A stretch of 64,000 nt of DNA from Leucobacter sp. OLIS6 (lineage in GTDB: Bacteria; Actinomycetota; Actinomycetes; Actinomycetales; Microbacteriaceae), in assembly GCF_002752355.1 (NCBI RefSeq), contig NZ_MRAV01000010.1, forward strand, positions 62,001-126,000, in the 5' to 3' direction. The notes under the pieces were generated by a model, which saw only the letters and a program-made list of their open reading frames with translations, searched no databases and had not been told where the DNA came from. Positions 1-8,415 of this stretch are shown here, piece after piece (position 1 is the first letter of the stretch; each line of letters starts with the position of its first letter). A program made the translations under genes and the position numbers.

Positions 1-357
1 TTCGGATCCGTCATCGGCACCGTGCTCGCGCTCGTCGGCGTGCACCAGCACCTGCCGCAGTACCTCGGCCTGCTCGGCACGTTCATCCCGCCGCTCGGCG
101 GCGTGATCATCGGCGACTATCTCGCCCGGTGGCGGCGCACGCAGATGCCCGAGGGAGAGGCGCTGCCGCGCTTCAACTGGGTGAACCTCGGCGTGTACGT
201 CGTCGCCTGCGCCGCGGCGTGGGTGTCGGGCCAGTTCTCCTTCGGGATCCCACCGGTCATCGGGATCGCGGTCGCGCTCCTGCTCTCGGTCGCGCTGTCG
301 AAGTTCGGGCCGCAGCGCCCGCTGGCGGGCGTCACGCGGACGATCGCGATCGACTGA
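1..357 (+). CDS. codB: Cytosine/purine permease (NCS1 family), C-terminal part
   Basis: The reading frame is open from the first base and gives the last 118 residues of a nucleobase:cation symporter of the CodB type. The visible part begins FGSVIGTVLALVGVHQHLP and contains GTFIPPLGGVIIGDYL, a segment typical of cytosine permeases, followed by two hydrophobic helices and a short basic tail. Such inner-membrane proteins import cytosine for deamination and salvage. The N-terminal three quarters lie outside the window, so the start and operon partners (a cytosine deaminase would be usual) cannot be seen. It fits the nucleoside salvage island at 10-22 kb in theme but is not linked to it. Family call is firm; exact substrate is inferred. 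Confidence 0.8.
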   Translation, partial: FGSVIGTVLALVGVHQHLPQYLGLLGTFIPPLGGVIIGDYLARWRRTQMPEGEALPRFNWVNLGVYVVACAAAWVSGQFSFGIPPVIGIAVALLLSVALSKFGPQRPLAGVTRTIAID

Positions 358-417
358 GCGGGTACGCCCGCGGTCGCGCTCTCGGCGTCCGGGGTCTCCC
401 GCGGCGATCCCCGCGAG

Positions 418-1518
418 CTACCCCGCGAGCAGCGCCAGCAGTGCGTCGACGTCCTCGGGCGTCGTGTCCCACGCGCACATGAGCCGGAAGAGGCCGGGAC
501 GGCCGGGCCACTCCGAGAAAGCGTAGCGCGTGCGGGCCCGCGCCGCGGCCTCGGCTGGTAGCAGCGCGAACACCCCGTTCGACTCGACCGGGAACGCGAG
601 CGCGAAACCCGGATCCTGCGCGCCGAGCGCGGCGATACCGGCTCCGAGCCGCGCGGCCATCGCGTTCGCGTGCGCCGCCGAACGGTGCCAGAGGTCCCCC
701 TCGTAGAGCGCCAGGAGCTGCGCGGAGGCGAAGCGCATCTTCGACGCGAGCTGCAGGTTGATCTTGCGCAGGTACGGCATGCCGGGTGTCGCGCCCGGCC
801 GCAGTACGATGACGGCCTCCGCGCCGATCAGGCCGTTCTTGGTGCCGCCGAGGCTCAGCAGATCGACGCCGGCCTCGGCGGTCGTCGCCGCGAGGGAGGT
901 GCCCAGATACGCGGACGCGTTGCCGAGGCGGGAACCGTCGACGTGCAGCAGCATGCCGTGGGCGTGCGCCTGCGCGGCGAGCGCAGCGACCTCGTCGGCG
1001 GAGTACGAGGTGCCGAACTCGGTCGACTGCGAGATCGATACGGCGAGCGGTTCAGCGCGGTGCTCGTTGCCCCAGCCCCAGGCCTGCTGCGCGACGAGCT
1101 CGGGCGTGAGCTTGCCGTCGGACGTCTCGACCGTGAGCAGCTTGAGCCCGCCCGTCTTCTCGGGAGCTCCGGTCTCGTCGGTGGCGATGTGCGCGGTCGC
1201 CGCGCAGATCACCGCGCCCCAGCGGGGGAGCGCTGCCTGCAGCGCGAGCACGTTCGCCCCCGTGCCGTTGAAGACGGGGTACGCCTGGGCCGAGGTGCCG
1301 AACAGCTCCTTCGCGAGACCCTGGAACCGGGCCGTCCACGCGTCGCCGCCGTACGCGGGCGCGTGCCCGACGTTCGCGGCGGCCAGCGCGGCGAGTGCCT
1401 CGGGGTGAGCGCCGGCCCAGTTGTCGGAGGCGAAGCTCGCCGGGTGCGCGGCGGGATCGGTGCTGATGGCGGGAGCGCTCGGGCGGCTCTGCGGGGCGCG
1501 GTTCTGAGGGTCGGTCAC
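418..1518 (-). CDS. ltaE: Threonine aldolase family PLP enzyme (beta-eliminating lyase fold)
   Basis: A 366-residue cytoplasmic PLP enzyme of aspartate-aminotransferase fold. The N-terminal region has FASDNWAGAHPEAL and the YGGDAWT segment typical of low-specificity threonine aldolases. The PLP-ring aspartate is D194 in LHVDGSR and the Schiff-base lysine is K227 in SLGGTKNG. The family cleaves L-threonine or L-allo-threonine to glycine and acetaldehyde. The first 25 or so residues are a low-complexity extension. The GTG start is supported by a TAGGCT box exactly six bases upstream, so the transcript is probably leaderless. It stands alone, convergent with the permease and divergent from the membrane protein at 1601. 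Substrate stereospecificity cannot be read from sequence. Confidence 0.85.
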   Translation of the reverse strand: MTDPQNRAPQSRPSAPAISTDPAAHPASFASDNWAGAHPEALAALAAANVGHAPAYGGDAWTARFQGLAKELFGTSAQAYPVFNGTGANVLALQAALPRWGAVICAATAHIATDETGAPEKTGGLKLLTVETSDGKLTPELVAQQAWGWGNEHRAEPLAVSISQSTEFGTSYSADEVAALAAQAHAHGMLLHVDGSRLGNASAYLGTSLAATTAEAGVDLLSLGGTKNGLIGAEAVIVLRPGATPGMPYLRKINLQLASKMRFASAQLLALYEGDLWHRSAAHANAMAARLGAGIAALGAQDPGFALAFPVESNGVFALLPAEAAARARTRYAFSEWPGRPGLFRLMCAWDTTPEDVDALLALLAG

Positions 1519-1524
1519 CTCGTC

Positions 1525-1530
1525 AGCCTA
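1525..1530 (-). promoter_or_regulatory. Extended-style -10 box of a leaderless aldolase transcript
   Basis: On the minus strand this reads TAGGCT, six bases before the GTG start of the aldolase gene. The spacing places transcription start at or next to the start codon. No convincing -35 element is visible. Confidence 0.55.
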
Positions 1531-1587
1531 GCCCTGCGACCCGAACAGACCCGGACCGGCCCGGTCGCGCCCCTCGTGCCCTCCGGG

Positions 1588-1593
1588 TAGGGT
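1588..1593 (+). promoter_or_regulatory. -10 box of a leaderless transcript
   Basis: TAGGGT followed by seven bases and then ATG at 1601. It overlaps the alternative in-frame GTG at 1592, which argues that 1592 is not the start. Confidence 0.5.
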
Positions 1594-1600
1594 GGCGGCG

Positions 1601-3109
1601 ATGATGGATCGAGCGAAGCTCATCAGGATCGCCTGGAGGGCGGCGGTGCCGGTCGCGGTGCTGTTCTTCGCGGTGCTGGCCTGGGGCGCGGCTCCGGAGG
1701 GCACCGGCGCGACGGCGTTCATGGGGATCCTCGGCCTCGTGCTCGGCGCAGCGCTGTTCCGCTGGCGGCCGGGCCCGCTCTGGGCGCGCTTCCTGCTCGT
1801 CGCCGGCGTGCCCGGTCTCATCGCGATCCCGCTCTCGCTCTCCCTCGTGTCACGAGGCCAGTGGATCGCGCCGCTGGCGCTGCTGCCCGCGGCGACGGTC
1901 GGCGCGTGGATCCACGCGCTGCGGGAACGACGGCTCGGGGTGCCTCGGCGCGTGCTCGCCGCCGACTGGGCCGGCGCCGAGATGGTCGGCGAGGCGCGCG
2001 AGGGCGGGCTGCGTTTCGACACCCGTGCGCTGCTCGCGAAGCCGCCGCGCGCCGAGGTCGTCGCGATGCGCCGCGCGGTCCCCGAGGCCGACGATCCGGC
2101 GCGGCGATTCCAATTCGGGCTGTTCTCGTTCGTGGCCTGGGTGGTGATGCCGGTCGGACTGTTCGCCATGGGATTCGGCATGGTGCAGCAGGCGCGCAGC
2201 GGCGATGGCGACACGGTGCCGCAGCTGCTCGGCATGTCGGCGATACTGTCGCTCATGCTGCTCGCGGCGGGGATCCTGATGGTCTTCACGACCGCCGGGC
2301 GGAGCCGGATGACCCGGGCCGCCGACCTCGTGCGCCTCGACCGCTTCGGACGCGCCAACGGGATGCGACTGGTGCCGCAGCGGGGCGCCGATCGGAGCGG
2401 GCTGCGCGAGCTCTCGCGAGTGCTCGTCGGCCGGCTGCGCCGCCCGGTGCTGCTCGCGAACTCGGTGCTGACGAGCCGCACCGGCCACGACGGGTACGCG
2501 CAGTTCAGCGGGATCTGCGAGGTCGAGCTGGCGGTTCCCCTACCGAACATCTGGCTGCGCGCCCGGCAGGATCGCGCGCCCGTGCTCTCGGCGTACACCG
2601 CCCCGGCGCGCTCGCAGATCCTGTCGCTCGAGGGCGACTTCGACCGGTATTTCGAGCTGTACTGCCCGGCGGGCTACGAGCGCGACGCGCTGTACCTCTT
2701 CACCCCCGACGTGATGGCCTGGCTGATCGACGACGTCGGCGGTTTCGACGTCGAGCTCATCGACAACCGCATGGTGCTGCGCACCCGGGGCGACCTCGTG
2801 ACATTCGATCCGGCGGACTGGCATCGGCTCGCGCTCGCGCTCGGGGCGCTCGATGCGCGCATCGTGCAGTGGGAGCGGTGGCGCGACGACCGGGTCGCCG
2901 CGGAGGATCCGGCGGCGCGCCTCGTGCGCGGCGTCGAGGAGCCGCGCGCGGACGGGACCGGCGCGGGGCCCGCGACCGGATCGGCTTCGGGTCCGGTCGT
3001 CGGCGCGGGCGGGCGGCGCCTCCGGCGCGGGATCGGGGCCGGCCTCGTCTTCGCGCTCGGGTACGGCGCGATCTATCTGCTGCTCACCGTGCTCGCCAAC
3101 CTGAGGTAG
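1601..3109 (+). CDS. Uncharacterised polytopic membrane protein (paralogue at 52030-52929)
   Basis: A 502-residue protein I cannot name. Four hydrophobic helices lie in the first 110 residues, two more near residues 170-225, and one at the extreme C-terminus (GLVFALGYGAIYLLLTVL). Between them is a soluble region of about 230 residues. That region carries a RANGMRL segment, a PxLSAY stretch, and an FELYCPAGYERDALYLFTPD block. A similar order (AANGLEL, LLDAKS, FTLWAWKRDGERAAAFVDPE) occurs in the protein at 52030-52929, so the two are distant paralogues. The start is set by the TAGGGT box at 1588; GTG 1592 gives three extra residues and is less likely. A basic linker with repeats of A, G and S precedes the last helix. 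No enzymatic motif is visible. Confidence 0.75.
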   Translation: MMDRAKLIRIAWRAAVPVAVLFFAVLAWGAAPEGTGATAFMGILGLVLGAALFRWRPGPLWARFLLVAGVPGLIAIPLSLSLVSRGQWIAPLALLPAATVGAWIHALRERRLGVPRRVLAADWAGAEMVGEAREGGLRFDTRALLAKPPRAEVVAMRRAVPEADDPARRFQFGLFSFVAWVVMPVGLFAMGFGMVQQARSGDGDTVPQLLGMSAILSLMLLAAGILMVFTTAGRSRMTRAADLVRLDRFGRANGMRLVPQRGADRSGLRELSRVLVGRLRRPVLLANSVLTSRTGHDGYAQFSGICEVELAVPLPNIWLRARQDRAPVLSAYTAPARSQILSLEGDFDRYFELYCPAGYERDALYLFTPDVMAWLIDDVGGFDVELIDNRMVLRTRGDLVTFDPADWHRLALALGALDARIVQWERWRDDRVAAEDPAARLVRGVEEPRADGTGAGPATGSASGPVVGAGGRRLRRGIGAGLVFALGYGAIYLLLTVLANLR

Positions 3110-3112
3110 TCC

Positions 3113-3132
3113 CATCCACCGACCGGTGGATG
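3113..3132 (+). terminator. Small hairpin after the membrane-protein gene
   Basis: An 8-bp perfect stem (CATCCACC/GGTGGATG) with a GACC loop lies three bases after the stop codon. There is no T-run, as is usual in this GC range, so termination strength is uncertain. Confidence 0.4.
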
Positions 3133-3199
3133 CGGGGCCCGCGAAAGATCAGCCGGTCGGGCGCTGCCGCCGGGAGGCGCGGGCGGCGATCCTGGAACC

Positions 3200-4123
3200 A
3201 TGAGCAGAACCGGAACACTCCGCACGGGCAGCGCGCCGGCCATCGCCGTGCGCGGCCTCGGCAAGCAGTACGGCGGGCGCCCGATCCTCGACGGCGTCGA
3301 CCTCGAGATCGGGCGCGGCGAGACGTACGCGCTGCTCGGGCCGAACGGCGCGGGCAAGAGCACCACGATCGAGATCCTCGAGGGGATCAGAAAGCCGGAT
3401 CGCGGCGAGGTGCGGGTGCTGGGGGAGGACCCGCTGACCGCATCACGATCATGGCGTGCACGGATCGGCATCGTGGCGCAGAGCACCGGGGACCTGGGCC
3501 CGTACACGCCGCGCGAGCTCCTCGCGCACTTCGGGTCGTTCTCCCCCGATCCGCGCGGAGTCGACGAGGTGCTCGACCTGGTCGGGCTCACCGAGCAGGC
3601 CGGCCGCCGCGCGAGCAGGATGTCGGGCGGGCAGCAGCGACGGCTCGATGTCGCGCTCGGCATCGTCGGGCGTCCCGAACTCCTGTTCCTCGACGAGCCG
3701 ACGACCGGGTTCGATCCCGAAGCGCGGCGCCATTTCTGGGACATGCTCGCGGGACTCACCGGTTCGGGCACGTCGATCCTGCTGACGACGCACTACCTCG
3801 ACGAAGCCGCGCACCTGGCCGACCGGGTCGGGGTGGTGACGGGCGGTCGGATCGTGGCCGAGGCGTCTCCGGGCGAACTCGGCGGTGCCGAGGCCCGGGT
3901 TCCGCTCGTGAGCTGGAGGGACTCCTCGGGAACGATCCGGGAGGAGCGGACTGCGGCCCCGGCCGCGCTCGTCTCGCGCCTGGCGGCGGGGGCCGTCGAA
4001 GCGGGAGTGCCCGGTGGCGAACCGCAGGACCTCGAAGTGCGGAGACCTTCGCTCGAGGAGATCTATCTGGGCCTCATCGCGGCGGATTCCGCGGCGGCCC
4101 CCGAACCGGGAACGGAATCATGA
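3200..4123 (+). CDS. ABC exporter ATPase, DrrA/CcmA-like
   Basis: A 307-residue ABC ATPase. Walker A is GPNGAGKST (residues 47-55), the signature is MSGGQQRR, Walker B is ELLFLDEP, and the H-loop is LTTHYLDEA. The C-terminal extension of about 90 residues ending in SLEEIYLGL is typical of the drug-resistance and ABC-2 exporter subfamily. It works on the cytoplasmic face with the permease at 4120, whose ATG overlaps its stop (ATGA), so the two are translationally coupled. The two-component pair directly downstream probably controls the exporter, an arrangement common for antibiotic or cell-envelope stress exporters. The substrate is unknown. Confidence 0.88.
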   Translation: MSRTGTLRTGSAPAIAVRGLGKQYGGRPILDGVDLEIGRGETYALLGPNGAGKSTTIEILEGIRKPDRGEVRVLGEDPLTASRSWRARIGIVAQSTGDLGPYTPRELLAHFGSFSPDPRGVDEVLDLVGLTEQAGRRASRMSGGQQRRLDVALGIVGRPELLFLDEPTTGFDPEARRHFWDMLAGLTGSGTSILLTTHYLDEAAHLADRVGVVTGGRIVAEASPGELGGAEARVPLVSWRDSSGTIREERTAAPAALVSRLAAGAVEAGVPGGEPQDLEVRRPSLEEIYLGLIAADSAAAPEPGTES

Positions 4124-4983
4124 CCGCGATCCAGGCATCCGTACGCACGCTCGGAACGGGGCGGAGGACCGCCCCGGGCATCCTCCGCGCGGGCGTCTCG
4201 TCCATCCGGTTCGAGCTGCGCGGGTACTTCCGTACGCCCGACACCGTCTTCTTCACCTTCCTCTTCCCGGTCCTGATGCTCGGGATCTTCGGGGTGGCCT
4301 TCGATTCGGTGGGCGAGGTCGGGGCTCGGCCCGACGGCACCGGGGGCATCTCGATGGCGGCCTACTACCTGCCGGGGATGATCGCAGCCGGCCTGCTGCT
4401 CACCGGCGTGCAGAATCTCGCGGTCGACATCGCCCGGGAGAAGGGCGACGGGTGGTTGCGTCGGCTCGGAGGCACCCCGCTGTCCCCGGTGTCGTACTTC
4501 ATCGGCAAGGGCGGGATGATCCTCGTCACTTCCGTCCTCCAGCTCGCGCTGCTCCTGGCGTTCGCCGCGATCGTGCTGGGCGTCGCGCTGCCGACGGATC
4601 CCACGCTCTGGCTGCGTTTCGCGTGGATCTACGTGCTCGGGATCGTCACCATGACGCTGCTCGGCATCGCACTGTCATCGGTACCGCGGTCGCCGCGCAG
4701 CGCGACGGCGGTCGTGCTGCCGATCGTGCTGCTGCTGCAGTTCATCTCGGGCGTCTATCTGCAGTTCTCGATGCTGCCCGAGTGGCTGCAGAACCTCGCC
4801 TCGCTGTTCCCGCTGAAGTGGTTGGCGCAGGGCATGCGGAGCGTGTTCCTGCCCGAGCACTTCGCCGGGGCCGAGCTCTCCGGTTCGTGGGATCTCTGGC
4901 TCGTCGCCATCAACCTCGGGGCGTGGCTCGCGGCGGGCCTGGTGCTGAGCATCGTGACGTTCCGCTGGATCCGGCGTTCGTGA
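4120..4983 (+). CDS. ABC-2 type exporter permease
   Basis: A 287-residue inner-membrane protein of the ABC-2 family. A 40-residue cytoplasmic N-terminus leads to a first helix at FFTFLFPVLMLGIFGVAF, followed by five further hydrophobic segments and the final YLQFSMLPEWLQNLA re-entrant-like stretch before the last helix. The conserved RLGGTPLSP segment, close to the RxxGTPLxP motif of DrrB/NatB-like exporters, follows the second helix. It partners the ATPase that it overlaps by four bases. Only 34 bases separate it from the histidine kinase, so all four genes probably form one transcript. Substrate unknown. Confidence 0.87.
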   Translation: MTAIQASVRTLGTGRRTAPGILRAGVSSIRFELRGYFRTPDTVFFTFLFPVLMLGIFGVAFDSVGEVGARPDGTGGISMAAYYLPGMIAAGLLLTGVQNLAVDIAREKGDGWLRRLGGTPLSPVSYFIGKGGMILVTSVLQLALLLAFAAIVLGVALPTDPTLWLRFAWIYVLGIVTMTLLGIALSSVPRSPRSATAVVLPIVLLLQFISGVYLQFSMLPEWLQNLASLFPLKWLAQGMRSVFLPEHFAGAELSGSWDLWLVAINLGAWLAAGLVLSIVTFRWIRRS

Positions 4984-5017
4984 GACCGTGGGTCGGGAGC
5001 CGTGAGAGGGTGAGAGC

Positions 5018-6274
5018 ATGAGCGAGATCGGAGCGGTGCGCCGCGGGCCGCTGCTGTGGTGGGACCTCGGCATCTCGGCGACGCTCGCGGTCATGGCGAC
5101 CATCGGCCTGTTCGAGATCTTGCTCAGCGATCCACCGCTCGAACCAGCGGAGAGCTGGAGCATCGTCGCGGCTCCCGCGGTGTTCGCCCTCTGGTACGTG
5201 CTGCTCGGTCGGGCGGCACTGCGGCGCGCGATCCTCGAGCGCGTGGCGCGGCCCGCCGACTTCGTCTTCCTGCTCGGGATGATCGCGATCATCGCGGCGG
5301 CCACGGCGGTGTTCGCGAACTACGCCACGCTGCAGACGATCGGCTACCCCGTGATCTGGACCATCGTCGCGCGCTACCGCTCGGCGATCATCTGGAGCGC
5401 CGGGCTGGCGCTCGCCGTCGGGGCGGGGTTCATCGGCGTCTTCACGCGCTTCGGCGTCAGCGGGGGCGTCGGGGCCGCCGTCGCGATCGCCCTCATCTCG
5501 TTCGCGTTCGCGGTGGTCATGGGCACCTGGATCACGCGCATCTTCGCTCAGGGCGAGCGGTACCGCGCCCTGGCGGAGGAGCTCCGCCGATCGCAGGCCG
5601 AGGTCGCCGAGCTCTCCGAGGCCGCCGGTGCGGCGTCGGAGCGCGAACGCCTCTCGCGCGAGCTCCACGACACGCTGACGCAGACGCTCGCGGGGCTCGT
5701 GATGCTGAGCGAGCAGGCGGAACGCGCGCTCGCTGCCGGGGATCCGGAGCGCGCGGCGGATCGGATCGTGCGGGTGGGCTCGGCGGCGCGGGACGCGGTC
5801 GCCGAGGCACGTGCGCTCGTGGCGACGACGCAGCCGCTCGGGGACGGCGGCCTCGAGGCCGCGATCGGACGGCTCGCCGCGCGGCTCAGGGTCGATGCCG
5901 GGGTGCGGGTCGACTGCGAACTGCTGCCGCCCGAGCTCGATCGCGAGCGCCAGGTCGTCCTGCTGCGCGCGGCGCAGGAGGGGATGTCGAACGCGCGGAA
6001 GCACGCCGGTGCGTCGTGGGTCGCGGTGTCGCTGAGCTCGGCGGCCGAGGGCGGAGCGGTGCTGGTGGTCGACGACGACGGCGTCGGTCCGGCGGGAACC
6101 GCGAGCCGCGCCCGCGGGACCGACGGGACCGCCGGGGCTTCGGGCGGCTTCGGCCTCACCGGGCTGGCGGATCGTGTGCGCGCGGTCGGCGGCGAAGTGC
6201 GCTTCGGCGCGCGACCGGGCGGGGGAGCCCGACTCGAGGTCCGATTGCGGCCGGTCGCGGAGGGTGCGGCATGA
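5018..6274 (+). CDS. Sensor histidine kinase, NarL-type (HisKA_3)
   Basis: A 418-residue membrane sensor kinase. Five or six hydrophobic helices fill residues 15-175, with almost no extracellular loop, so it may sense the membrane or signal through the adjacent exporter. A coiled coil leads to the dimerisation domain with the phosphorylated histidine at H217 in SRELHDTLTQTLAG. The ATPase domain follows, with an N-box near MSNARKHAGA and a G-box VVDDDGVG. A Gly/Thr-rich insertion (residues about 355-370) precedes the second G-box GFGLTGL. Its stop overlaps the start of the response regulator (ATGA). The pair sits directly behind an ABC exporter, as in antibiotic-sensing modules. Confidence 0.88.
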   Translation: MSEIGAVRRGPLLWWDLGISATLAVMATIGLFEILLSDPPLEPAESWSIVAAPAVFALWYVLLGRAALRRAILERVARPADFVFLLGMIAIIAAATAVFANYATLQTIGYPVIWTIVARYRSAIIWSAGLALAVGAGFIGVFTRFGVSGGVGAAVAIALISFAFAVVMGTWITRIFAQGERYRALAEELRRSQAEVAELSEAAGAASERERLSRELHDTLTQTLAGLVMLSEQAERALAAGDPERAADRIVRVGSAARDAVAEARALVATTQPLGDGGLEAAIGRLAARLRVDAGVRVDCELLPPELDRERQVVLLRAAQEGMSNARKHAGASWVAVSLSSAAEGGAVLVVDDDGVGPAGTASRARGTDGTAGASGGFGLTGLADRVRAVGGEVRFGARPGGGARLEVRLRPVAEGAA

Positions 6275-6918
6275 TCCGGGTGCTGGTGGTCGACGACCAC
6301 CCCATCGTGCGCGCGGGGATCGTCGGCCTGCTCGACACCGAACCGGATTTCGAGGTCGTCGGCGAGGGTGCGTCCGGCGAGGACGCCGTGCGACTCGCGG
6401 CCTCGCTCGCCCCCGATGTGGTGCTGATGGATCTGCGGATGCCGGGCATCGGCGGGGTCGAGGCCACGCGACGTCTCATCGCGGAGGCCGGGGGTGCGGC
6501 GCCGAGGGTCCTGGTCTTCACGACGTACGAGGACGATGACCAGATCCTCGCAGCGATCGAGGCGGGGGCCGGCGGATACCTGGTCAAGGCCGCTCCGGCC
6601 GCGGAGCTGGCAGCCGGGATCCGGGCCGTGGCCGCGGGCCAGACGGTGCTCGCGCCATCGATCGCGGCCGCGCTGGTGGCGCGAGCGACCGGCGAGCCCG
6701 GGAACCGGGCGGCGGGGGAGCCCAGTCCGCGTCTCACCGCGCGCGAGACCGAGATCCTGGCGCTCGTCGCCGAAGGGCTCAGCAACCCGGGCATCGCGGA
6801 GCGCCTCACGATCGGCGAGTCGACCGTGAAGACGCACCTGCTGCACGTCTTCGAGAAGCTCGGAGTGTCGGATCGCACGCGGGCCGTGACCCGCGCGATG
6901 GAGCTCGGCATCATCTGA
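6271..6918 (+). CDS. Response regulator, NarL/FixJ (LuxR-HTH) family
   Basis: A 215-residue DNA-binding response regulator. The receiver domain (1-120) has the acidic pair D8/D9, the phosphorylated D54 in VLMDLRMPG, the switch threonine in VFTTYED and K106 in YLVKAAP. A short linker leads to a LuxR-type HTH (about 150-205, LTARETEILALVAEGLSNP and STVKTHLLHVFEKLG). It is coupled to the histidine kinase upstream by a four-base overlap. The likely target is the exporter operon itself, by analogy with similar clusters; no operator was identified. Confidence 0.9.
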   Translation: MIRVLVVDDHPIVRAGIVGLLDTEPDFEVVGEGASGEDAVRLAASLAPDVVLMDLRMPGIGGVEATRRLIAEAGGAAPRVLVFTTYEDDDQILAAIEAGAGGYLVKAAPAAELAAGIRAVAAGQTVLAPSIAAALVARATGEPGNRAAGEPSPRLTARETEILALVAEGLSNPGIAERLTIGESTVKTHLLHVFEKLGVSDRTRAVTRAMELGII

Positions 6919-6973
6919 GCGGGCATCGTTCTCGCCCGGGCCGTTCCCGATTCCTGCTGCGCGCGTCGGGGGC

Positions 6974-7002
6974 TTGACAGCCCCCGCATCGGTGCATAGG
7001 TT
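6974..7002 (+). promoter_or_regulatory. Sigma-70-type promoter of the GntR-ABC operon
   Basis: TTGACA at 6974-6979, a 17-base spacer, and TAGGTT at 6997-7002. The -10 box lies inside the palindrome at 6999-7022, which suggests repression by steric block. Confidence 0.65.
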
Positions 7003-7022
7003 CATTAGTGAAGTAACGAACC
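6999..7022. promoter_or_regulatory. Imperfect palindromic operator, probably of the GntR/YtrA-type regulator
   Basis: A 24-base palindrome, GGTTC-N-TTA on the left mirrored by TAA-N-GAACC on the right, with 9 of 12 base pairs matching. It overlaps the -10 box and the expected transcription start of the operon whose first gene is the regulator. Autoregulation is inferred from this position. Confidence 0.6.
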
Positions 7023-7048
7023 AATGAAGAACCGAAGAGGAGGCGCCC

Positions 7049-7465
7049 GTGTTCGACGATTCGCGGCCGATCTTCGTGCAGCTCGCCGATCGGATCTCCG
7101 ACGACATCCTCCGCGGCACCTACGCCGAGGAGTCGCAGGTGCCCTCGACCAACGAGCTCGCGGCGTTCCTGCGCATCAACCCGGCGACCGCCGGCAAGGC
7201 GCTCAATCTCCTCGTCGACGACGGCGTGCTCTTCAAGAAGCGCGGCATCGGCATGTTCGTCTCGCCCGGAGCCAAGCGGCTCATCGGCGGCCGACGGCAC
7301 GAGAGTCTCATCGCGGGGTACGTCGATCCGCTCCTCGAGGAAGCCGCCGCACTGGGGCTCGCGCCCGACGCCGTGCTCGACCTCGTCTCCCGCCGCAGCG
7401 CCGAGCGCGCGGGCACCCCCGCAGACACCGCATCCGACCCCCACACTACGGAGGCAACGCCATGA
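7049..7465 (+). CDS. GntR-family regulator, YtrA subfamily
   Basis: A 138-residue regulator with only a winged HTH and a short C-terminal dimerisation tail, the layout of the YtrA subfamily. The N-terminus IFVQLADRISDDILRGTYAEESQVPSTNELA and the recognition helix INPATAGKALNLL are classical. YtrA regulators repress small ABC exporter operons, often cell-envelope related. The GTG start has a strong GAAGAGGAGG site eight bases upstream. The stop overlaps the ATPase start by four bases. A palindrome on the -10 box upstream is its likely operator. Confidence 0.88.
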   Translation: MFDDSRPIFVQLADRISDDILRGTYAEESQVPSTNELAAFLRINPATAGKALNLLVDDGVLFKKRGIGMFVSPGAKRLIGGRRHESLIAGYVDPLLEEAAALGLAPDAVLDLVSRRSAERAGTPADTASDPHTTEATP

Positions 7466-8415
7466 CCGCATCGACGCAGAACGCGATCGAAGTCCGCTCG
7501 CTGACCCGCACCCACGGGTCCGTCCGCGCCCTCGACGACGTCACCCTCGCCTTCCGGCGCAATACCATCACCGGGCTGCTCGGCCGCAACGGCGCCGGCA
7601 AGACCAGCCTCATGTCCATCCTCTCGGCGCAGGATCGCCAGACCTCGGGCACGGTGCTCGTCGATGGCGAACCGCCCTTCGAGCACGCCCGCGTGGTCGA
7701 GCGCATGTGCTTCATCCGCGACAACCAGCGGTACCCCGACGACTACAAACTGAAGCACGTGCTGCGCGGCGCCCGCATCGGGTTCCCCGAGTGGGATCAG
7801 GCCCTCGCGGACGAGCTGGTCTCGCTGTTCCGGATCCCCGAGAAGCCGGTCGTGAAGAAGTTCTCGCGCGGCCAGCTGTCGGCGCTCGGGATCGTGATCG
7901 GGCTCGCCTCGCGCGCGCCGATCACGTTCTTCGACGAGCCCTACCTCGGCCTCGACGCGACGGCGCGCACGCACTTCTACGACGTGCTGCTGCGCGACTA
8001 CGCCGAGCACCCGCGCACGATCGTCCTGTCAACCCACCTCATCGACGAGATGGAGCAGCTGCTCGAGCGGGTGGTGATCCTCGACCGCGGACGCCTGCTG
8101 CGCGACGCCGACGTCGACGAGCTGCGCGGGGCCGCGCACCAGGTCACGGGCCGTGACGCCGACGTCGCCGCCTACGCCGAGGGCCGCAGCGTGCTCAGCC
8201 GGCACCGCATCGGGGGACTCGCGACGGCCGTGATCGACGGCCAGCCGAGTGCTCAGGATCGTGCCGCTGCCGCCGAGCGCGGCGTCGATATCGGCTCGGT
8301 CGGACTGCAGGAGCTCGTGGCCGCCTACGGCTTCGACGGCGCCGACACCCCCACCGAGCGGCCGGACGCAGACACCGCCCGCCCCGCCACTATCGCGAAC
8401 GGAGTCCGCTCATGA
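7462..8415 (+). CDS. ABC exporter ATPase of the YtrA-type operon
   Basis: A 317-residue ABC ATPase with Walker A GRNGAGKTS (41-49), Walker B ITFFDEPYLGLD and H-loop LSTHLIDE. The signature loop reads FSRGQLSAL instead of LSGGQ, a substitution also common in YtrB-like ATPases. A C-terminal domain of about 110 residues follows. The gene overlaps both neighbours by four bases (regulator before, permease after). Together they form a repressor-ATPase-permease exporter unit. Substrate unknown; envelope-active compounds are the usual inducers of this family. Confidence 0.85.
   Translation: MTASTQNAIEVRSLTRTHGSVRALDDVTLAFRRNTITGLLGRNGAGKTSLMSILSAQDRQTSGTVLVDGEPPFEHARVVERMCFIRDNQRYPDDYKLKHVLRGARIGFPEWDQALADELVSLFRIPEKPVVKKFSRGQLSALGIVIGLASRAPITFFDEPYLGLDATARTHFYDVLLRDYAEHPRTIVLSTHLIDEMEQLLERVVILDRGRLLRDADVDELRGAAHQVTGRDADVAAYAEGRSVLSRHRIGGLATAVIDGQPSAQDRAAAAERGVDIGSVGLQELVAAYGFDGADTPTERPDADTARPATIANGVRS

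Noticed and set aside
358-417. Riboswitch or terminator between the permease and aldolase genes
   Set aside because: The 60 bases contain only short imperfect GC pairings; nothing convincing is visible.
1592-1600. GTG start giving three more residues for the membrane protein
   Set aside because: The codon lies in the TAGGGT box that places the transcription start at ATG 1601.
1861-4119. A very long open frame spanning parts of three genes on the plus strand
   Set aside because: It is out of frame with the recognisable membrane protein and ATPase, rich in Arg/Ala/Gly, and explained by the high GC at third positions. Only its last 287 codons (from 4120) are a real gene.
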